Position numbers and translations under genes: made by a program
Assembly: GCF_019649055.1 (NCBI RefSeq)
Contig: NW_026570252.1
Location: 558,001-622,000, forward strand
DNA: 64,000 bases
Source of the DNA: Paramacrobiotus metropolitanus
Taxonomy: Eukaryota; Tardigrada; Eutardigrada; Parachela; Macrobiotidae
Direction of reading: 5' to 3'
Notes under the pieces: model-generated
The model's database searches: none
Told to the model about the DNA's origin: nothing
Seen by the model: the letters and a program-made list of their open reading frames with translations, nothing else
Part shown: positions 11,501 to 23,581 of the stretch, one piece after another
Layout of the letters: every line of letters starts with the position of its first letter
How positions within the stretch are numbered: position 1 is the stretch's first letter

Positions 11501-13528
11501 ACCTGTCTTCATCAATTCTCGTTATAAAGAAAAGACCGGTAATTTCGAGAAAAATCGTCGTGCGTTGAGATGGCGCGTGCTTTTCTGTAAAGGTGGTTTT
11601 GAAAAGATGCTAATTAAAACCGATTACGATTTAGCTTGTGCTTAAGTATCAGCTAGCCAAGCTTACTTAAAGGTCACGTTTTACAGATAGCAGAACCTAA
11701 TTAAAATTTATTACTGTCCAGCAAAAATGCAATTTTTTCTGGATTCGGAAATTTAGCTTATGCTTAAATGGCAGAAGTTTCAAGAAACCGTTTACTTGCG
11801 CCTATCCTCTTTGCAGGAAAAATGTAGTGGATTTTGTTAAGCTAATCGTTTACGGCGTATCGTATTTCAATAAATCTTCCGCCTTTCTTCACATTAGCAG
11901 CGGAAAGGCAAACGCCGGCGGAAGAAACGATCTGCTGCGGCGTAAAATGTACACTAATCGATCGGCTGCCTTGGCTGACGGGAAACATAAGCCGCTAATG
12001 CCCGGAACTAATCAAAGTGCGCGCGCGACGGGAGCCGGTAATGTGTTGTGCAGATGGTCACGCCAAGGAAACAGTCAACACGCTGTGTACATCACGCCGG
12101 AAGACCAGGCAGTGTGCGCCGCTGACCTGAAAAATCATTTACTCTCGCTTCCGCACACGCGCACACGGTCTTCGGGGAAGCAGCCGTACCCGCCCCGGAA
12201 TACACATAATCATGACGTCACATGCGGTTTTCATTCCGGCGCTATTATGATCAATCGAAGCGGGCTACTTGGCCGGCTTCGTGGAGATAATAAGATGCGG
12301 CATCGGAAGATGGTTAAAACATTCTACCGGCTGGATAAATCCGGATACTGCGCATCCAGGCATAAATAATTATATAGAAATCTGATCTTACGTAATACCG
12401 GCATGCATTATAGAATCTTAAAGTAAATGCTTCGTCATAACATGCGTTGCGCAAACAAGCGCATCATTATTCGAACCCGGTGTTGGCGATTTATGCGCAA
12501 TAGTGTTCCTGTTGTACATAGTTTGTTGATTCTATATTATTTAACTTTTTAAATTTCTGACCGATTTCTTTTTTTTTACGTTGCGTTGTACAATTATTGT
12601 GTATGCACCATGTGATTGGAATCCTGGAGACTATAGCGAAATTTCGTTCAAACATAACTACTTCAGTAGTTCAATAAAAAAATAATCTTCAGTAATGCAC
12701 GTCATATTTAGTCTTCGATGGAGTTTACAGCGGAACAAATGTTTATTATGTTTAGTATTTTTAAATAGTTGTGTTATCTAACAAGGTATGTTCTGGCAGT
12801 TGTAAATTATTTGATAATTATGCGCGACATGGGTATGAATACTTAGCCTGCGACAAAGCTTATAGCGGAACGAATATTAAATATTAAACAGAAAAAAAAA
12901 TAATAAGTATATTAACTCAGGCTTTACTCATACAGGCGATTCTAGGTTGTTTGATATCAGCGTCATATTTAACCTTCGATGGAGTTTAAGCGAGAAAGGA
13001 CATAATTTATTTCGCACCAATTGTTTATTCACTGACCTGCGGTACACTGAAGACAAACGCCGCCATCCACCCGAGCGCCACCAGCGTCTTGGCCCGCTCA
13101 TACCGCTCCTTACTGGGAATGGGCCGGCGCACCGAATAGTAATGATCGACACACATGGCCAGCACCACGTACGACTCGGCGTACAGTCCCATCGTCTTGG
13201 TCAGATTCAGGATGCGGCAGGCCACTTCGCCGGCACGCCACCGGATCGCCATCCGCCATCCCAACTCCAGGACCAGCGTGAAGAAACAGATGAACAGATC
13301 CGCCGCCACCAGGTTGAGCAGCATCATGCGCAGCCGGGCGTTGCTGCGGATGGTGGTCGGGCCGTGGATGCGGGTAGCGTGGAGGACCAGCGCCAGGAAG
13401 CCGGCGTTGAGGAGCACGGCCAGCGCGACGCACCCGGTCAGGATGCGGGTGGTGGCGTTGTACACGGCGAAGAAGCTCTCCTGCCGCTCCTGCTGGGTGC
13501 GGGTCATGTTCCCGAAGATGTCCTCCAT
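8535..13528 (-). CDS. Class A peptide GPCR, GnRH/AKH/corazonin-receptor type
   Basis: The exons are complement(13037-13528), (10195-10543) and (8535-8857). Phases are 0 and 1, and the total of 1,164 nt gives 387 aa plus stop. The N-terminus has Asn-glycosylation motifs NMT and NAT. TM1 is at about 29-51. TM2 contains ADLFICFFTLVLELGW, a hallmark of the GnRH/AKH/corazonin receptor group. TM3 starts after Cys104, which should bridge to Cys in YTQCVHSGSF of loop 2. TM5 is VYVLPLSIMLPL, and TM7 ends in NPIFYG. Two hallmarks are altered: DRY is DHY (128-130), and the TM6 CWxP is SHTP. The third intracellular loop is long and acidic (DGDDDWSEYE). It should sit in the plasma membrane and bind a neuropeptide. 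Which ligand it binds cannot be told from sequence. Confidence 0.85.
8873..9400. repeat. Degenerate tandem repeat beside GPCR exon 3
   Basis: About six diverged units of 70-110 bp carry a recurring core: TGACCTTTT, a TTATGTTAGCAG-like word, TTTGCTATGGCT and ATATATATG. The array begins within 20 bp of the exon 3 acceptor, inside intron 2. Confidence 0.55.
11061..11108. repeat. Short direct repeat (about 24 bp, two copies)
   Basis: ACCTTATAGTCAGCAGGAAA occurs twice back to back in intron 1 of the GPCR gene. Confidence 0.75.
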
Positions 13529-13554
13529 CGCGTTGCGGCTTGACTTAACTAATT

Positions 13555-14125
13555 TCCTATTCGCTTCGCTCGGCGCTAATTATATCGGCGTGATGCTGAT
13601 AACGACGCGATCCTCCGAATTGATATACGGAAATTCTGTGGTTACCGGAAGTGCAACAAACTGGCCAACTATAACACTGGGAGGTATGTATTCGTTTCGC
13701 TCGTTGCAGATGATGCCAGGGAAAAAATTAAGGACGCGATGATTCGAAGTGGTATACGCAAATTCCGCATATAGCAGAATTATTGTACTGCAGTTGTCCG
13801 TTTTACACGGTGGTTCCGAAAAAGGGGGACGCAAAGTCCGTTGATACTGCAAGTACAACAAACTGAATAGGTATTACGCGAAGATAATTGCTTGGCTCGC
13901 CGTAAATTATGTCAGCGAAATAGCCAGTTAGACGACGAGATTGCTCCCAGTAATGGACGCCGGTTCTGTTGATATCGGAAGTACAACAAACTGGTAAATA
14001 TTATACCGGGCTTATTCGCTTGGCTCGTTGCAATTACAACAGCGGAAATAGAGAGATTGCCGCGATCTTTCGAAGTGGTGCACGCAAATTCCGTTGATAT
14101 AAGAAGTACAACAAACCGCTTAATA
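13555..14125. repeat. Satellite-like tandem array upstream of the GPCR gene
   Basis: Four diverged units share GTACAACAAACTGG (at about 13651, 13853, 13982 and 14107), TTCGCTTGGCTCGTTGCA and TTCGAAGTGGT words. Spacing is about 204, 129 and 124 bp. The array starts about 30 bp upstream of the GPCR start codon, so it lies in or next to the promoter or 5' UTR. Confidence 0.7.
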
Positions 14126-14710
14126 ATTAGTCTTATTACTGTTATTATTATTATGATTTAAAGACAAACACACGGCAGATTATAGAGCGGATGGCATGTA
14201 ACGAGTGTGCTTGCACTAAGTGGCGGAAGTGCACAGTCTGTGTTTTCCCGGGTCGGGGATCAGCAGAACGGTTGGCGCATTGCAGCCGGCGGCGATCGAT
14301 TTTTAATGACGGATTACTTAAGACCACTGTATACGCCGGTCTCAAGCCCGGCACACTGCTGATTAGAACAGCGGGATGCCGGGCGCTGTTGATCAGCGTC
14401 CGTATATATATTCAATTGCACAGCATACGGACACCGGTATCACCGCAGCCGGGGATTAAGGAGCGCCCAAATGGCCGTGCTAATTGGCCGGTGGTTTCAC
14501 TTTACACACGGCACCGCCTCCCGCGCTCTGTCTTAGAGCGGGAGTGGAAATGCTGGTATCCTGTTGCGGCTGTTAAGAGCAATTATCTCCCGGCTGTCAG
14601 TTTCCGCCCTGTGTTTTCGGCTTCCGTTCGACTGTAAACAGGGAAGAAACGCTAAGATGTATTTCCATCGATCTGACATATGCTACTACGCGGTGCCGGT
14701 AAAGGTTTTT

Positions 14711-14930
14711 ACTGTTTCTATGTTTTCTTATGTTTTCTCATGTTTTCTTAGGTTTTCTTATGTTTTCTTATGTTTTCTTATGTTTTCTTATGTTTTCTTA
14801 TGTTTTATTAGGTTTTCTTAGGTTTTCTTATGTTTTCTCATATTCTTTCATGTTTTCTCATATTCTCTCATGTTTTCTTATGTTTTCTGATGTTTTCTCA
14901 TATTCTCTCGTGTTTTCTTATGTTTTCTTC
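14711..14930 (+). repeat. Minisatellite, 10-bp unit TGTTTTCTTA, about 22 copies
   Basis: The units are in strict 10-bp register. Variants include GGTTTTCTTA, TGTTTTCTCA and TATTCTCTCA. Because 10 is not a multiple of 3, the array is open in several frames and gives false Phe/Ser/Tyr-rich ORFs. Confidence 0.95.
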
Positions 14931-17565
14931 AATTTCTTGTAGGCTGAACTGCTTTGTTGGTTCCAAAGTTAAAAATTACTACTCTTTTCTTATTTTACAA
15001 AATATAAGTCAAATCCAAATAACGATCAATAATGATATTACCAAAAAAATCTACAAATAAAAATTGTCTGCCTGAAAATCAGTGCTGGCAACAAAAGTAT
15101 TCTGCAAAAATCCAGGTAATAATTCTGATCGTTAATTCAGGTAGTAATTATTAAAAAAATCATCAAAATTTTAGTAAGTTAAAGCATCCAGGTTAACGCA
15201 GTTAACCTGAATCCAACCATAAGACTTTGTAGTGCAACGGCTAACGGTCGTTATAAACACTGGAAATAATCCATTGGCTTACATAAAACGAAGTAACGCA
15301 AAATGTGTACGAGCACCTGAACTGGAATTTTCTTTTTTGTTAGACATTTGGCTGCGGAATTATTTACAGAAAAATAAATTATATAGTTATGTAGGTGCGG
15401 TTACCTAAATATAATGTAATTTCTAGCTGATACCTTCGATACCTTCTAACTGATTTATATAATTATATTCAGATAACTCACTGCTAGCGCTGTACATGTT
15501 TTACTAATCAGTAATCACTAAATTTTAATGTTAATATAATCTACCTACAATTACTTACTTTTACTTCTTAAAATTATTTACTTTTAATTCATCTAAAATT
15601 TCTTACTTTAAATTTTTTTTATTTTTATGTTTGATAATATCTTTGAATCTTTCGTATTTTTAATAGAAAGTATGTTGATAGAAAGTATGTTATTTTTACC
15701 GGAAAACTGAATATAAAGCATATCATCCAAATATGGACATGAATAAAAGAGAAGATCTTGTTATTGCAGGTTTGCCTTTAACCGGAGCGGAAAATGTCAG
15801 CACGTGGGATCCTTTAACAGCTTCCTGACGTGATGCCGACAAAAGCATGTCCCGGCAACAAATGCGCCGTGCTAACCGGCATGAAAATCCGCGCTGCTCC
15901 TGATGAATTATGTAAGGGAAATCGGCACGCACTGGACCGGCATGGAAGAGCACCTAAGAGCGCCGCGCCGTGAATTAGTCAAAACTCTAAAGGCTGTTTC
16001 GCTATTTCCGTCCACCGGCTGCGCGTCACTGTAGCACACAGCGCAGCGGGAGCGGAAGTAACAAGCCGGCATTACACCGACACACGGCCGTCATGCCACC
16101 CCGCTAATCACATCAAATTTTCATAAAATCGCCACATCAACACACGGTTCATTGGTATTTCTGGCGCTGGAGATTATATTATATGCAGACAGTATTGAAG
16201 ATTTGACCTTTGTCTTACCGGCAGCATAAACAACTTATATAAAAATATCATTGTTATACAGAGATTTTAAGAATATAATTTATGCGGTCATAATTTATTA
16301 ATTCATATACCATTTATTTGTACGCTTTGTATAGTAATACATATGACTCTTAATTACGTAACATATATTCTTCTTTCTTCTATTTATTTAAAAAAAATCT
16401 AATTTATGTCTAAACGGTGATAAATTTTTTAATTCATATAATATGGTACAAAATTGTATGCATGAATCTTTGTATTAAGTGAGTAATTAACTAAAATCAT
16501 ATTTTTTTGTCAGACTGCGTATTACACGGGTTATGTACTTACCGGTATATAAAATTGTATCGGACAACAGTGGGCTGAAAAATTTAATGCTTCGTGCTAC
16601 TGAATCTGTCTGTATATTTGCGCAAACGAACACTTCTCTGTTCGAGCCCAGAGCTGGCATTGTCTACATATGATTGATATGAACATGCTGATCGCCAGTT
16701 TTATGATTTAATGCTATGAAGACGATTAAAAATTCCATATTTGTTCATGCTTAAGTAAGCCACACAAGGGAAGCAATTGGTAGCGTAGAAATCGAATCAC
16801 AGTTTATGTGAAGGCGAGCGTAGCACAATGGCATTAAGATCTTATACGGTATAGTGTTGAATTTTCCAAATTACACTCGTACAACGTTCAGGCAGCTGGT
16901 ACTGTAATACTTATCAAATGACACCCTTTTTCATTTTCCTATAATTTTTTACAATATATAAATGGAAAAAATGGAAATGAAAAAATAGGTAATATCCTAA
17001 AGAAACCAGCTAATAATCGCAAAAAGAAATAATTCTCTTGAAAAGCATTTAAAAAATCCAAAAACATATATATAAACTAAAATATTAAAAATTACATATA
17101 TTTATATTCAAAATGTGCGTAAATCAAAGTGATTATATATTATAAAAATTAAATAAAATATAGTACCCTCTAAAGTATATATAAATGCATACTTTGTTAT
17201 TGAAGAATGCCAAATAAATAATTTGTAAGATTTTGCCGGTGGACTTTCTAAAGAATGCATCGGAGAAAATCGAAAGAAAATAACCGCTTCGAAGACAGGA
17301 ATGAATTGGTTATTAATTCCTGCTAACGCGTGTTTGTACTTGATGCATAAGTTATTAAGGATCAAGTGGCGGCATTCTCCGGTATAAGTACACACTTGTC
17401 GCTGTGCAAACTCACACGCAACGGTCGACACACACTGCCGGCCGCGCGTTCAGCACACACTATCCAAACAGAATACTCTCCACGTCGGCTAAAGATTTAT
17501 TTATAATCGCTTATGCTCCACAAACTCTATGCGGAATGCCGCCTACCTGTCGGCATATATCTGCA

Positions 17566-17574
17566 TATATAAAA
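17566..17574 (+). promoter_or_regulatory. Candidate TATA box
   Basis: TATATAAAA lies about 145 bp upstream of the start codon at 17718. That spacing fits transcription starting near 17600 and a 5' UTR of about 120 nt. Confidence 0.45.
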
Positions 17575-17717
17575 AACGCCGGATGATGTAATGAAAATGA
17601 CTCAGCGGAAAACACACCGTCAGCAAAATAAATCCAACACACAAACGCGCGCTCAAGAATTTCATTCAGTCGCATGTTTTTCTTGAGCGCGTACATTTCT
17701 GGAATTTTTCCACCACC

Positions 17718-18356
17718 ATGCCGTTGCGTGCGCACATGAATGCCGCGGCGTTTCCGCTGCAACACGAGAGCACCATCACTTTTTCCGATCACGACGAGGA
17801 GCCGACGGCCGCTCGCGAAGATGTTTTCTCCGGACCGGCATGGAACCACCAGAAATCTTTCTATACCGACCGCCCCCGGGTGCCGGTGACCCCGTCACAC
17901 GCGCCCCGCCCCTTCACCTACACCCCGCCCAATTTCCGGCCCAGCCTCCCCAAACCGGCGTCCGCCCCGCTGGAAGTCCCACCGGAAGTCCCGAAACCAC
18001 CGGAAGTGCGTCCGCTTCCGTCGGTAACGCGTGGGCGGTCGGCGCAGCGCCCGGAGATGTCGCTGGGCGAGACGATCGAGGTGTATGTGGACGATAAATT
18101 CTACACGACCCACAATATCCACTACGGCCCGGCGGTCATCCGTATCGGGGAGGAGGGGACGGCCGCGTCCCGGGAGGATGGCTTTTACCGGCCGGCGTCA
18201 TCCGCCAGTGTCGGCAGTTCCGCGGTGGAGATTGACGGGGGATGGGAGCGCAGTTCCAGTGCGTGGGAGGGTTCCCGGGAGTCCGGGAGGGGGTCGACGG
18301 GACGCGGGAGCTATCCCGAGAGCCGGGCGTCGGGAGCGTCAATTATCACCATTTAA
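17718..18356 (+). CDS. Proline-rich, probably disordered 212-aa protein
   Basis: This is a single open frame with a strong start context (CCACCACC before ATG), sitting in a sharp GC-rich island. The composition is low in hydrophobic residues. Residues about 50-100 are Pro-rich (PLEVPPEVPKPPEVRPLP), and the last 60 are Ser/Gly/Arg-rich. A short ordered segment (GETIEVYVDDKFYTTHNIHY) lies in the middle. No signal peptide, membrane helix or known domain is visible. A TATA box lies at 17566. The family is not recognised. It could be an intrinsically disordered lineage-specific protein, or one exon of a longer gene whose other exons I could not find. Confidence 0.55.
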   Translation: MPLRAHMNAAAFPLQHESTITFSDHDEEPTAAREDVFSGPAWNHQKSFYTDRPRVPVTPSHAPRPFTYTPPNFRPSLPKPASAPLEVPPEVPKPPEVRPLPSVTRGRSAQRPEMSLGETIEVYVDDKFYTTHNIHYGPAVIRIGEEGTAASREDGFYRPASSASVGSSAVEIDGGWERSSSAWEGSRESGRGSTGRGSYPESRASGASIITI

Positions 18357-19283
18357 ACGCGGCGCATCCGGTTCCATCTCGTTTCCGGTTCAATCTCCAC
18401 GCCGGGAATTTTTTTCGGGATAGTGGTTACTACTTCCGGTAATTTGTTGATCCTTTTTGGATAATGTTCATGGGAAATATTTTCGCTTTAATTACATCTT
18501 GAATGTTTTTCGTACATTACGGTAAAAATATTGTATAATTATTAAAGCGCGCAACACTGCTACTAGTACCGTTATGTTTAGCAATCAGTAGTAAAGTTGT
18601 AGTGCAGCGGCTCCGTGCCGAATTGGCTTCAAATTGTTAATATTAACAGCAGCGTTTATGGATTAAATATTCGATCTGCGCCAAACTTGTACAAGGAGAG
18701 CAGATCAGAATTTTTAATAAAAAATTTGCTACATAATCATTTGTTTTGAAAATTAAACGGGAAAAAATTGAACGTACGCGTACCTGAATTGTTTTCAAAT
18801 TTGATTTTAGGATCAATTTATTGTATTCTCCATGCGAGAATTTTTATTTAGCATACTCCCCACTAAACATATTTTCTCCGATTTTCCGGTAAATTCATCC
18901 ACATAAGACCGCTAAAAATAGATTTTCTCCGCGCTCCGGGAAATTTATTTCACATACTCCAACTAAAAACTAACATTTTCCCCCAAAATTCCCGGTGAAT
19001 TACACGCAACAAGTAAAATCCAGCATCTACAAAAAGGCATTCGAAAATCGGCACCAGCATCAAATCACCGCGAATTAAATCCGGCATTTTCTTCCGTCCA
19101 CCGTCACACACCCACACCCCAAACTGGCCCAAACACACACCGTTAAATTTCGCACAAAAATACTTTTACCACCCGGACATTACAGAAAAAATCCCAAAAA
19201 ATGCTGCCACAAGGGTCGAACGTGCCGCGGACGTCCGACAGGAAGGGGAGCAATAATTTGACAAATTTCTTTGTAAATTGGGA
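18357..19283. other. Intergenic with a short tandem repeat
   Basis: An A-box-like tag (TTGTAGTGCAGCGGC) lies at 18597-18612. From about 18845 to 19015 there are three diverged 55-bp units with words CACTAAA, ATTTTCTCC and TTCCGGTAAATT. It separates convergent genes, so both 3' UTRs should end here. Confidence 0.5.
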
Positions 19284-22200
19284 TCATCGGTACGCGTGGA
19301 TGGTCTCGGCTTCGTAGCGGAGGGATTTCATGACGCGCTGAATATCCTCGGTGATCTCGTGCCGTTGATCCCGCTATTTCAACGACAAAAAATAAACGGA
19401 ATAAAAAAATTATTAATTAAATAAATAAACAAATAAATACTGAAATAAATACCGGACATTCAATTTCTTGGGTAAAAGTACACATGCTGAGAGTGATGAT
19501 GCAGTTTTGCAAGCAGCCACTACACTACGATTATCGCAATAAAAGAATAATTTCATTTCACAACCAAGTATTAAGATACATCAGTCCGATTGATAAATTC
19601 TTCGATTTCACGATAAATATGCTTTTACGACATCTATTTTTCAATCTAATCGATGGATCTGTATTTCTCGCCGTACCTTTACGCAAGAAAAAAGTCACCA
19701 GGCTTGTACATAACGAAAATAAATAACGGTAAATAATTAACTTAACCAAATAAGTGACTAAATAAATGGCAGAACTAAATAAGCCACTGAACACGTAAAT
19801 ATAAATAAATAAAAGAAAACCATCATTTCAATTTTTAAACGTCAAGAAACATCCTGGAAAAAACGTTATCCCTAAATAACCGCTGAAATTAGCTTTAAAT
19901 CAATATTAAACAAATAAAAGTATAAAACCGTAAATAATTAAAAACAATCGGCAATTATTTTGTTTAAAAACATATCGTGCGTATTGTTTGCAAATAACTA
20001 AGGAAAATTAACTGAAAAATACCAATAAATACACAAAATAATAAATAAACAAAAACGCAATCACAGAAGATCTTTGGTCAATTACGAGTAAAATAATTGG
20101 CACTTACCGGCGAGAGATCATCAGCGCGCATCTGGGCCACCTTCTCGGCGTAATCTATCACATTTCCAATGAGCACCGTCACTTTCTGCAAAATAAATTT
20201 AATACAGAAAATATTGTATTCGGTCCGAAGACACATCCACGGCTGTGCAGAACGCATATTACACTAATTACAGTACTGGATTTTTGCATAGGAGAAAAAA
20301 TGCTCAGTAACTTCGTACCAAAATACCATAAATTAATTGCCACAAAAATTCAAAGTGGATTCACGCACAATAATTTCAACTAATAACAATTATTAAATTC
20401 TTTGCTAATTAATAAAACAATTTTCTAAATTTTAAAAAACGATTTTTTTTGAAATATTAATTAATTCTACTTAATAATAAATTTTTCCTTATAAATATCA
20501 ATTAAATGTTCCTTGTTTTGCTGATTAATACATACTAATTAAATTGTCCTTATAATTATGGTTTTATATTTTCGTATTTATTTATTATCATTCAGGCCCT
20601 ATCTTTATGATTTATTAGTTGTCATCTTATTATTTTACAGATATTATTTTTCTTTAATTAAATGTCAAAAAGGAATCAACGCAAACAAATCTATTGTAAA
20701 CAAACAAAAGGGATTAATATCTCAACTAACAATAATAATTAATTTATTTTTTGATTAGTATCAATTTGTTTTTCAATAATTACGCTTTAATTTCTTGCTT
20801 ATTTTATTCCATTTTTTTATTTACATTTATAATTGATTAATTGCCATGCAGTTATTTTGCAGACATTGATTTCTCTCATTAAATGCAATTTACCTTGCCG
20901 AAGCGCGGTGCATAGGGAGGCCGGTTGGGCTGGACGGTGTCGAGGCCCTGGTGGAAGAAGGGCAGCACGATGGGCGTCGGATCGCATTCGGCAATCAACC
21001 GTCCCACACCTGCACACAACACTCAGCAATGCCACCGATTTTCGCCCCAATTTTTCTCTTAACATTAATGGTTGATACAATTAAATCCTCCGATTTATTC
21101 ATTTCATTTTTCTCTTCTTTTATTATTTATTTCTGTTTTTGTTGATCGTGACAATCGACCAGGAAAAATTGAAATACTGCGTATTATCATAAGTCATAAC
21201 AGTCTTACGAAAATTTTTGCCACTTAAACTTTGCACAATTTTATTTCAACGTCAGATCCAATCCTCTAATGCCACTGTACTACGAACGCACTCAATGAGC
21301 CTAATTTCTGAGTAATGATAAATTAGTTTCTGTTTAAAAAACCCCGAAAAACAATTCTAATTCCTTTCAATCAACACGAGGACTAAGTAAATAAAAACAT
21401 ATGAAAATCATTACTGCTCCATAAAAAAAATATTAAAATAAAACTCGGAATTTCAGAGTCAGAGAAAAATCCTAATAATGAAATGGGATTAACATTTTAA
21501 AACAGCTTTATTTTTCAGCTGTATTAATACCACTTGCTGCGTTAATTATTTACAAATTTTGTTAAAGTATTTTCAAAATCTAATTTAGTCGCATATTTTC
21601 CAAACCAAAATAATGAAATTAACCGGGAAATGCTCTTCTTTTAAGGCTTTTTTCCAAACAAATACAACAATGTTTAATCAATTCAAATGTAATTAAAATA
21701 TAAAAACAAAACTGATACAAAACAACCATCGGATATTTTTAAAATTACACAACAAATAATAAAAAGAAGAAGATACTCCTAAGAAAACAAATAATTCAAA
21801 AAATGATAAATCAGCCAATAAACAAATATCACTAAGAAAATAAGCAAATAAATGATATATCAGCGAAAAAATAAATACAAAAATACTGCAAAGAAAATAA
21901 ATAAGCAAATAAACAATAAATCAACAATAAATAAATAAAAAAAATATTACCGAGAAAATCAACAGATGAATGATAAATCAGCTAATAAATAAAATTAAAA
22001 ATACTAGGAAAATAAATAAATGAACGATGAATCCGCCAATAAATAAATAAAAAATATTACAAAGAAAATAATTAATTAATGAATTAACTGATCAGCCAAT
22101 AAACACAAAATAAGAAATATTACTAAGAAAATAAATACATGAATGATAAATCAGCCAATAAATAAACAAAAAATTATCACTAAGAATATAACGAAATAAA

Positions 22201-23581
22201 TGATAAATCCGCCAATGAATTTCCGTACCCCATTTCATCCTGAGCCACTGGTGCTCCTGGTTGACGCGGGCCTCCGGGAAGACGTGCACCCACTCGCCCA
22301 AATTGAGTCGCTCCAGCATGAAGTCCATGCCGCGCTGGTAGACGCCGGCGCCGCGCACCGTCGGAACGACTTTGCCCAGTCCGAAGAAGGTGGCCGTGGC
22401 GTCCGTGGCGAAGCAGATCTCCGCGGCGCCCATCGACCAGCGCGTCCTCCTCGGTCGCAAATGCCGCCACGGGAGAATGCCTACAAGAGCCAAACATGCA
22501 GGTCCTATTCTGGAATTTTTATTTTATTTTTACATCATTTATTTCAGAATTTTATTAGGCTTTTTTCAGAGATATCGAATTTATTTTGGAAAATTTAAAA
22601 CAATTTTCATTAATTTTCTTCCTGAATTTTTCATTTATTGCACAAACTTCTTATTTCCAAAGCCAAGAAATTTTCGTATTTAAAATTTATTGTACGACAC
22701 TACACAAATAAAGGCTATTTTAAATGACAAACCTACAGGAGAAAAAATATATTCCTTATTTCAAAACTTTTATTTCTTATTTATACTTAATTCGGAAATT
22801 TATCAGGTTTTCTTGGGACTTTCTTGAGAAAAAATTTTAATTTTTCCGTTACACTTTTTTTACTTTTGGAAAGCCTCTCTTTTATTTCAGAAATATTTTA
22901 CTTTCAAAGAGGAAATGAAAAAACTTTCGGAATTAAAGATTTACTGGTTTTGAAGTCACAAATTATTTTTGACTCTATTTATTTGTTTATTATTTTTTTG
23001 TTTAAATGAAAAATACTGCCCAAATTGAGAACTCCGAAATTAATAATGCACAATTTAATTCAAATTCCAAGAAAACTGCGCATTATGCTAACATTCTGTT
23101 CCAGCACATCGCACACGGCGTCTTTGAACAGGGAAGTCGCCCTATCACGCCCGCCTCAAACACGCATTTTGCGAAATCAAGAAAAAATGGCAGAACTTTC
23201 CATCTTCTCTCACTAACGCACGAAAACTGCACCAATTTAGTACTAAAAAATAATCAGAAATTTAAAACTCGCCTTACCCCAGATTACGGGATCATCGGCG
23301 CAGCAGTAATGATTGGCGACGGTGATGAGGCCGCGTTTGGGATCGCGATTATCCAGCACCTGCTTCAGACGATCGCGGCCATGTATCTGCAGACCGTTCA
23401 ACGCTAAACACACCAAAAACCGTAGGAATTAATTTCCGAGAAGCATGGCGCAGTTGGCCGATTAAAGACGAGTACCGAGGACGAGCTTGCTGATGGAGGC
23501 GACCGCCGCGATCGTCAGACCGCTTCCCGCATGCCACAATTTCCCCGGGTTATCGGGAAACGGCCACCGCACGCGATCCAT
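19284..23581 (-). CDS. TAFAZZIN: Tafazzin, phospholipid-lysophospholipid transacylase
   Basis: The exons are complement(23476-23581), (23278-23403), (22229-22480), (20894-21009), (20108-20185) and (19284-19373). The total of 768 nt gives 255 aa plus stop, with consistent phases. The start MDRVRWPFP matches the conserved tafazzin N-terminus. Acyltransferase motif HX4D is at 67-72 (NHYCCADDP). Further conserved blocks are [28 protein letters not shown] (145-151), [13 protein letters not shown] and [12 protein letters not shown]. The enzyme remodels cardiolipin acyl chains at mitochondrial membranes. The length is close to short animal isoforms (262 aa in human). The exon 1 donor (CG|GTACTC) is weak and was chosen because only it joins exon 2 in frame. 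Confidence 0.93.
21690..22225. repeat. AT-rich tandem repeat abutting tafazzin exon 3 donor
   Basis: About eight units of roughly 63 bp carry GATAAATCAGCCAATAAATA and ATATTACTAAGAAAATA. The last unit (GATAAATCCGCCAATGAAT) reaches the donor of tafazzin exon 3 at 22228. Confidence 0.8.

Larger units (their letters stand above)
13529..17717. other. 4.2-kb intergenic region, no supported gene
   Basis: It holds the satellite-like array at 13555-14125, the 10-bp minisatellite at 14711-14930, and two A-box-like tags at about 15228 and 16819. The segments 14200-14640 and 15770-16140 are more GC-rich, but open frames there show no family motifs. The rest is AT-rich. Confidence 0.5.

Noticed and set aside
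11827-12369. 180-codon open frame on the + strand inside GPCR intron 1
   Set aside because: It has no family motif, its flanking splice or start signals are weak, and its composition follows a locally GC-rich patch. I treat it as a chance frame.
12947-13543. 198-codon + strand open frame
   Set aside because: It is the antisense shadow of GPCR exon 1.
14564-15060. Phe/Ser/Tyr-rich open frames
   Set aside because: They are products of the 10-bp minisatellite, which is open in several frames.
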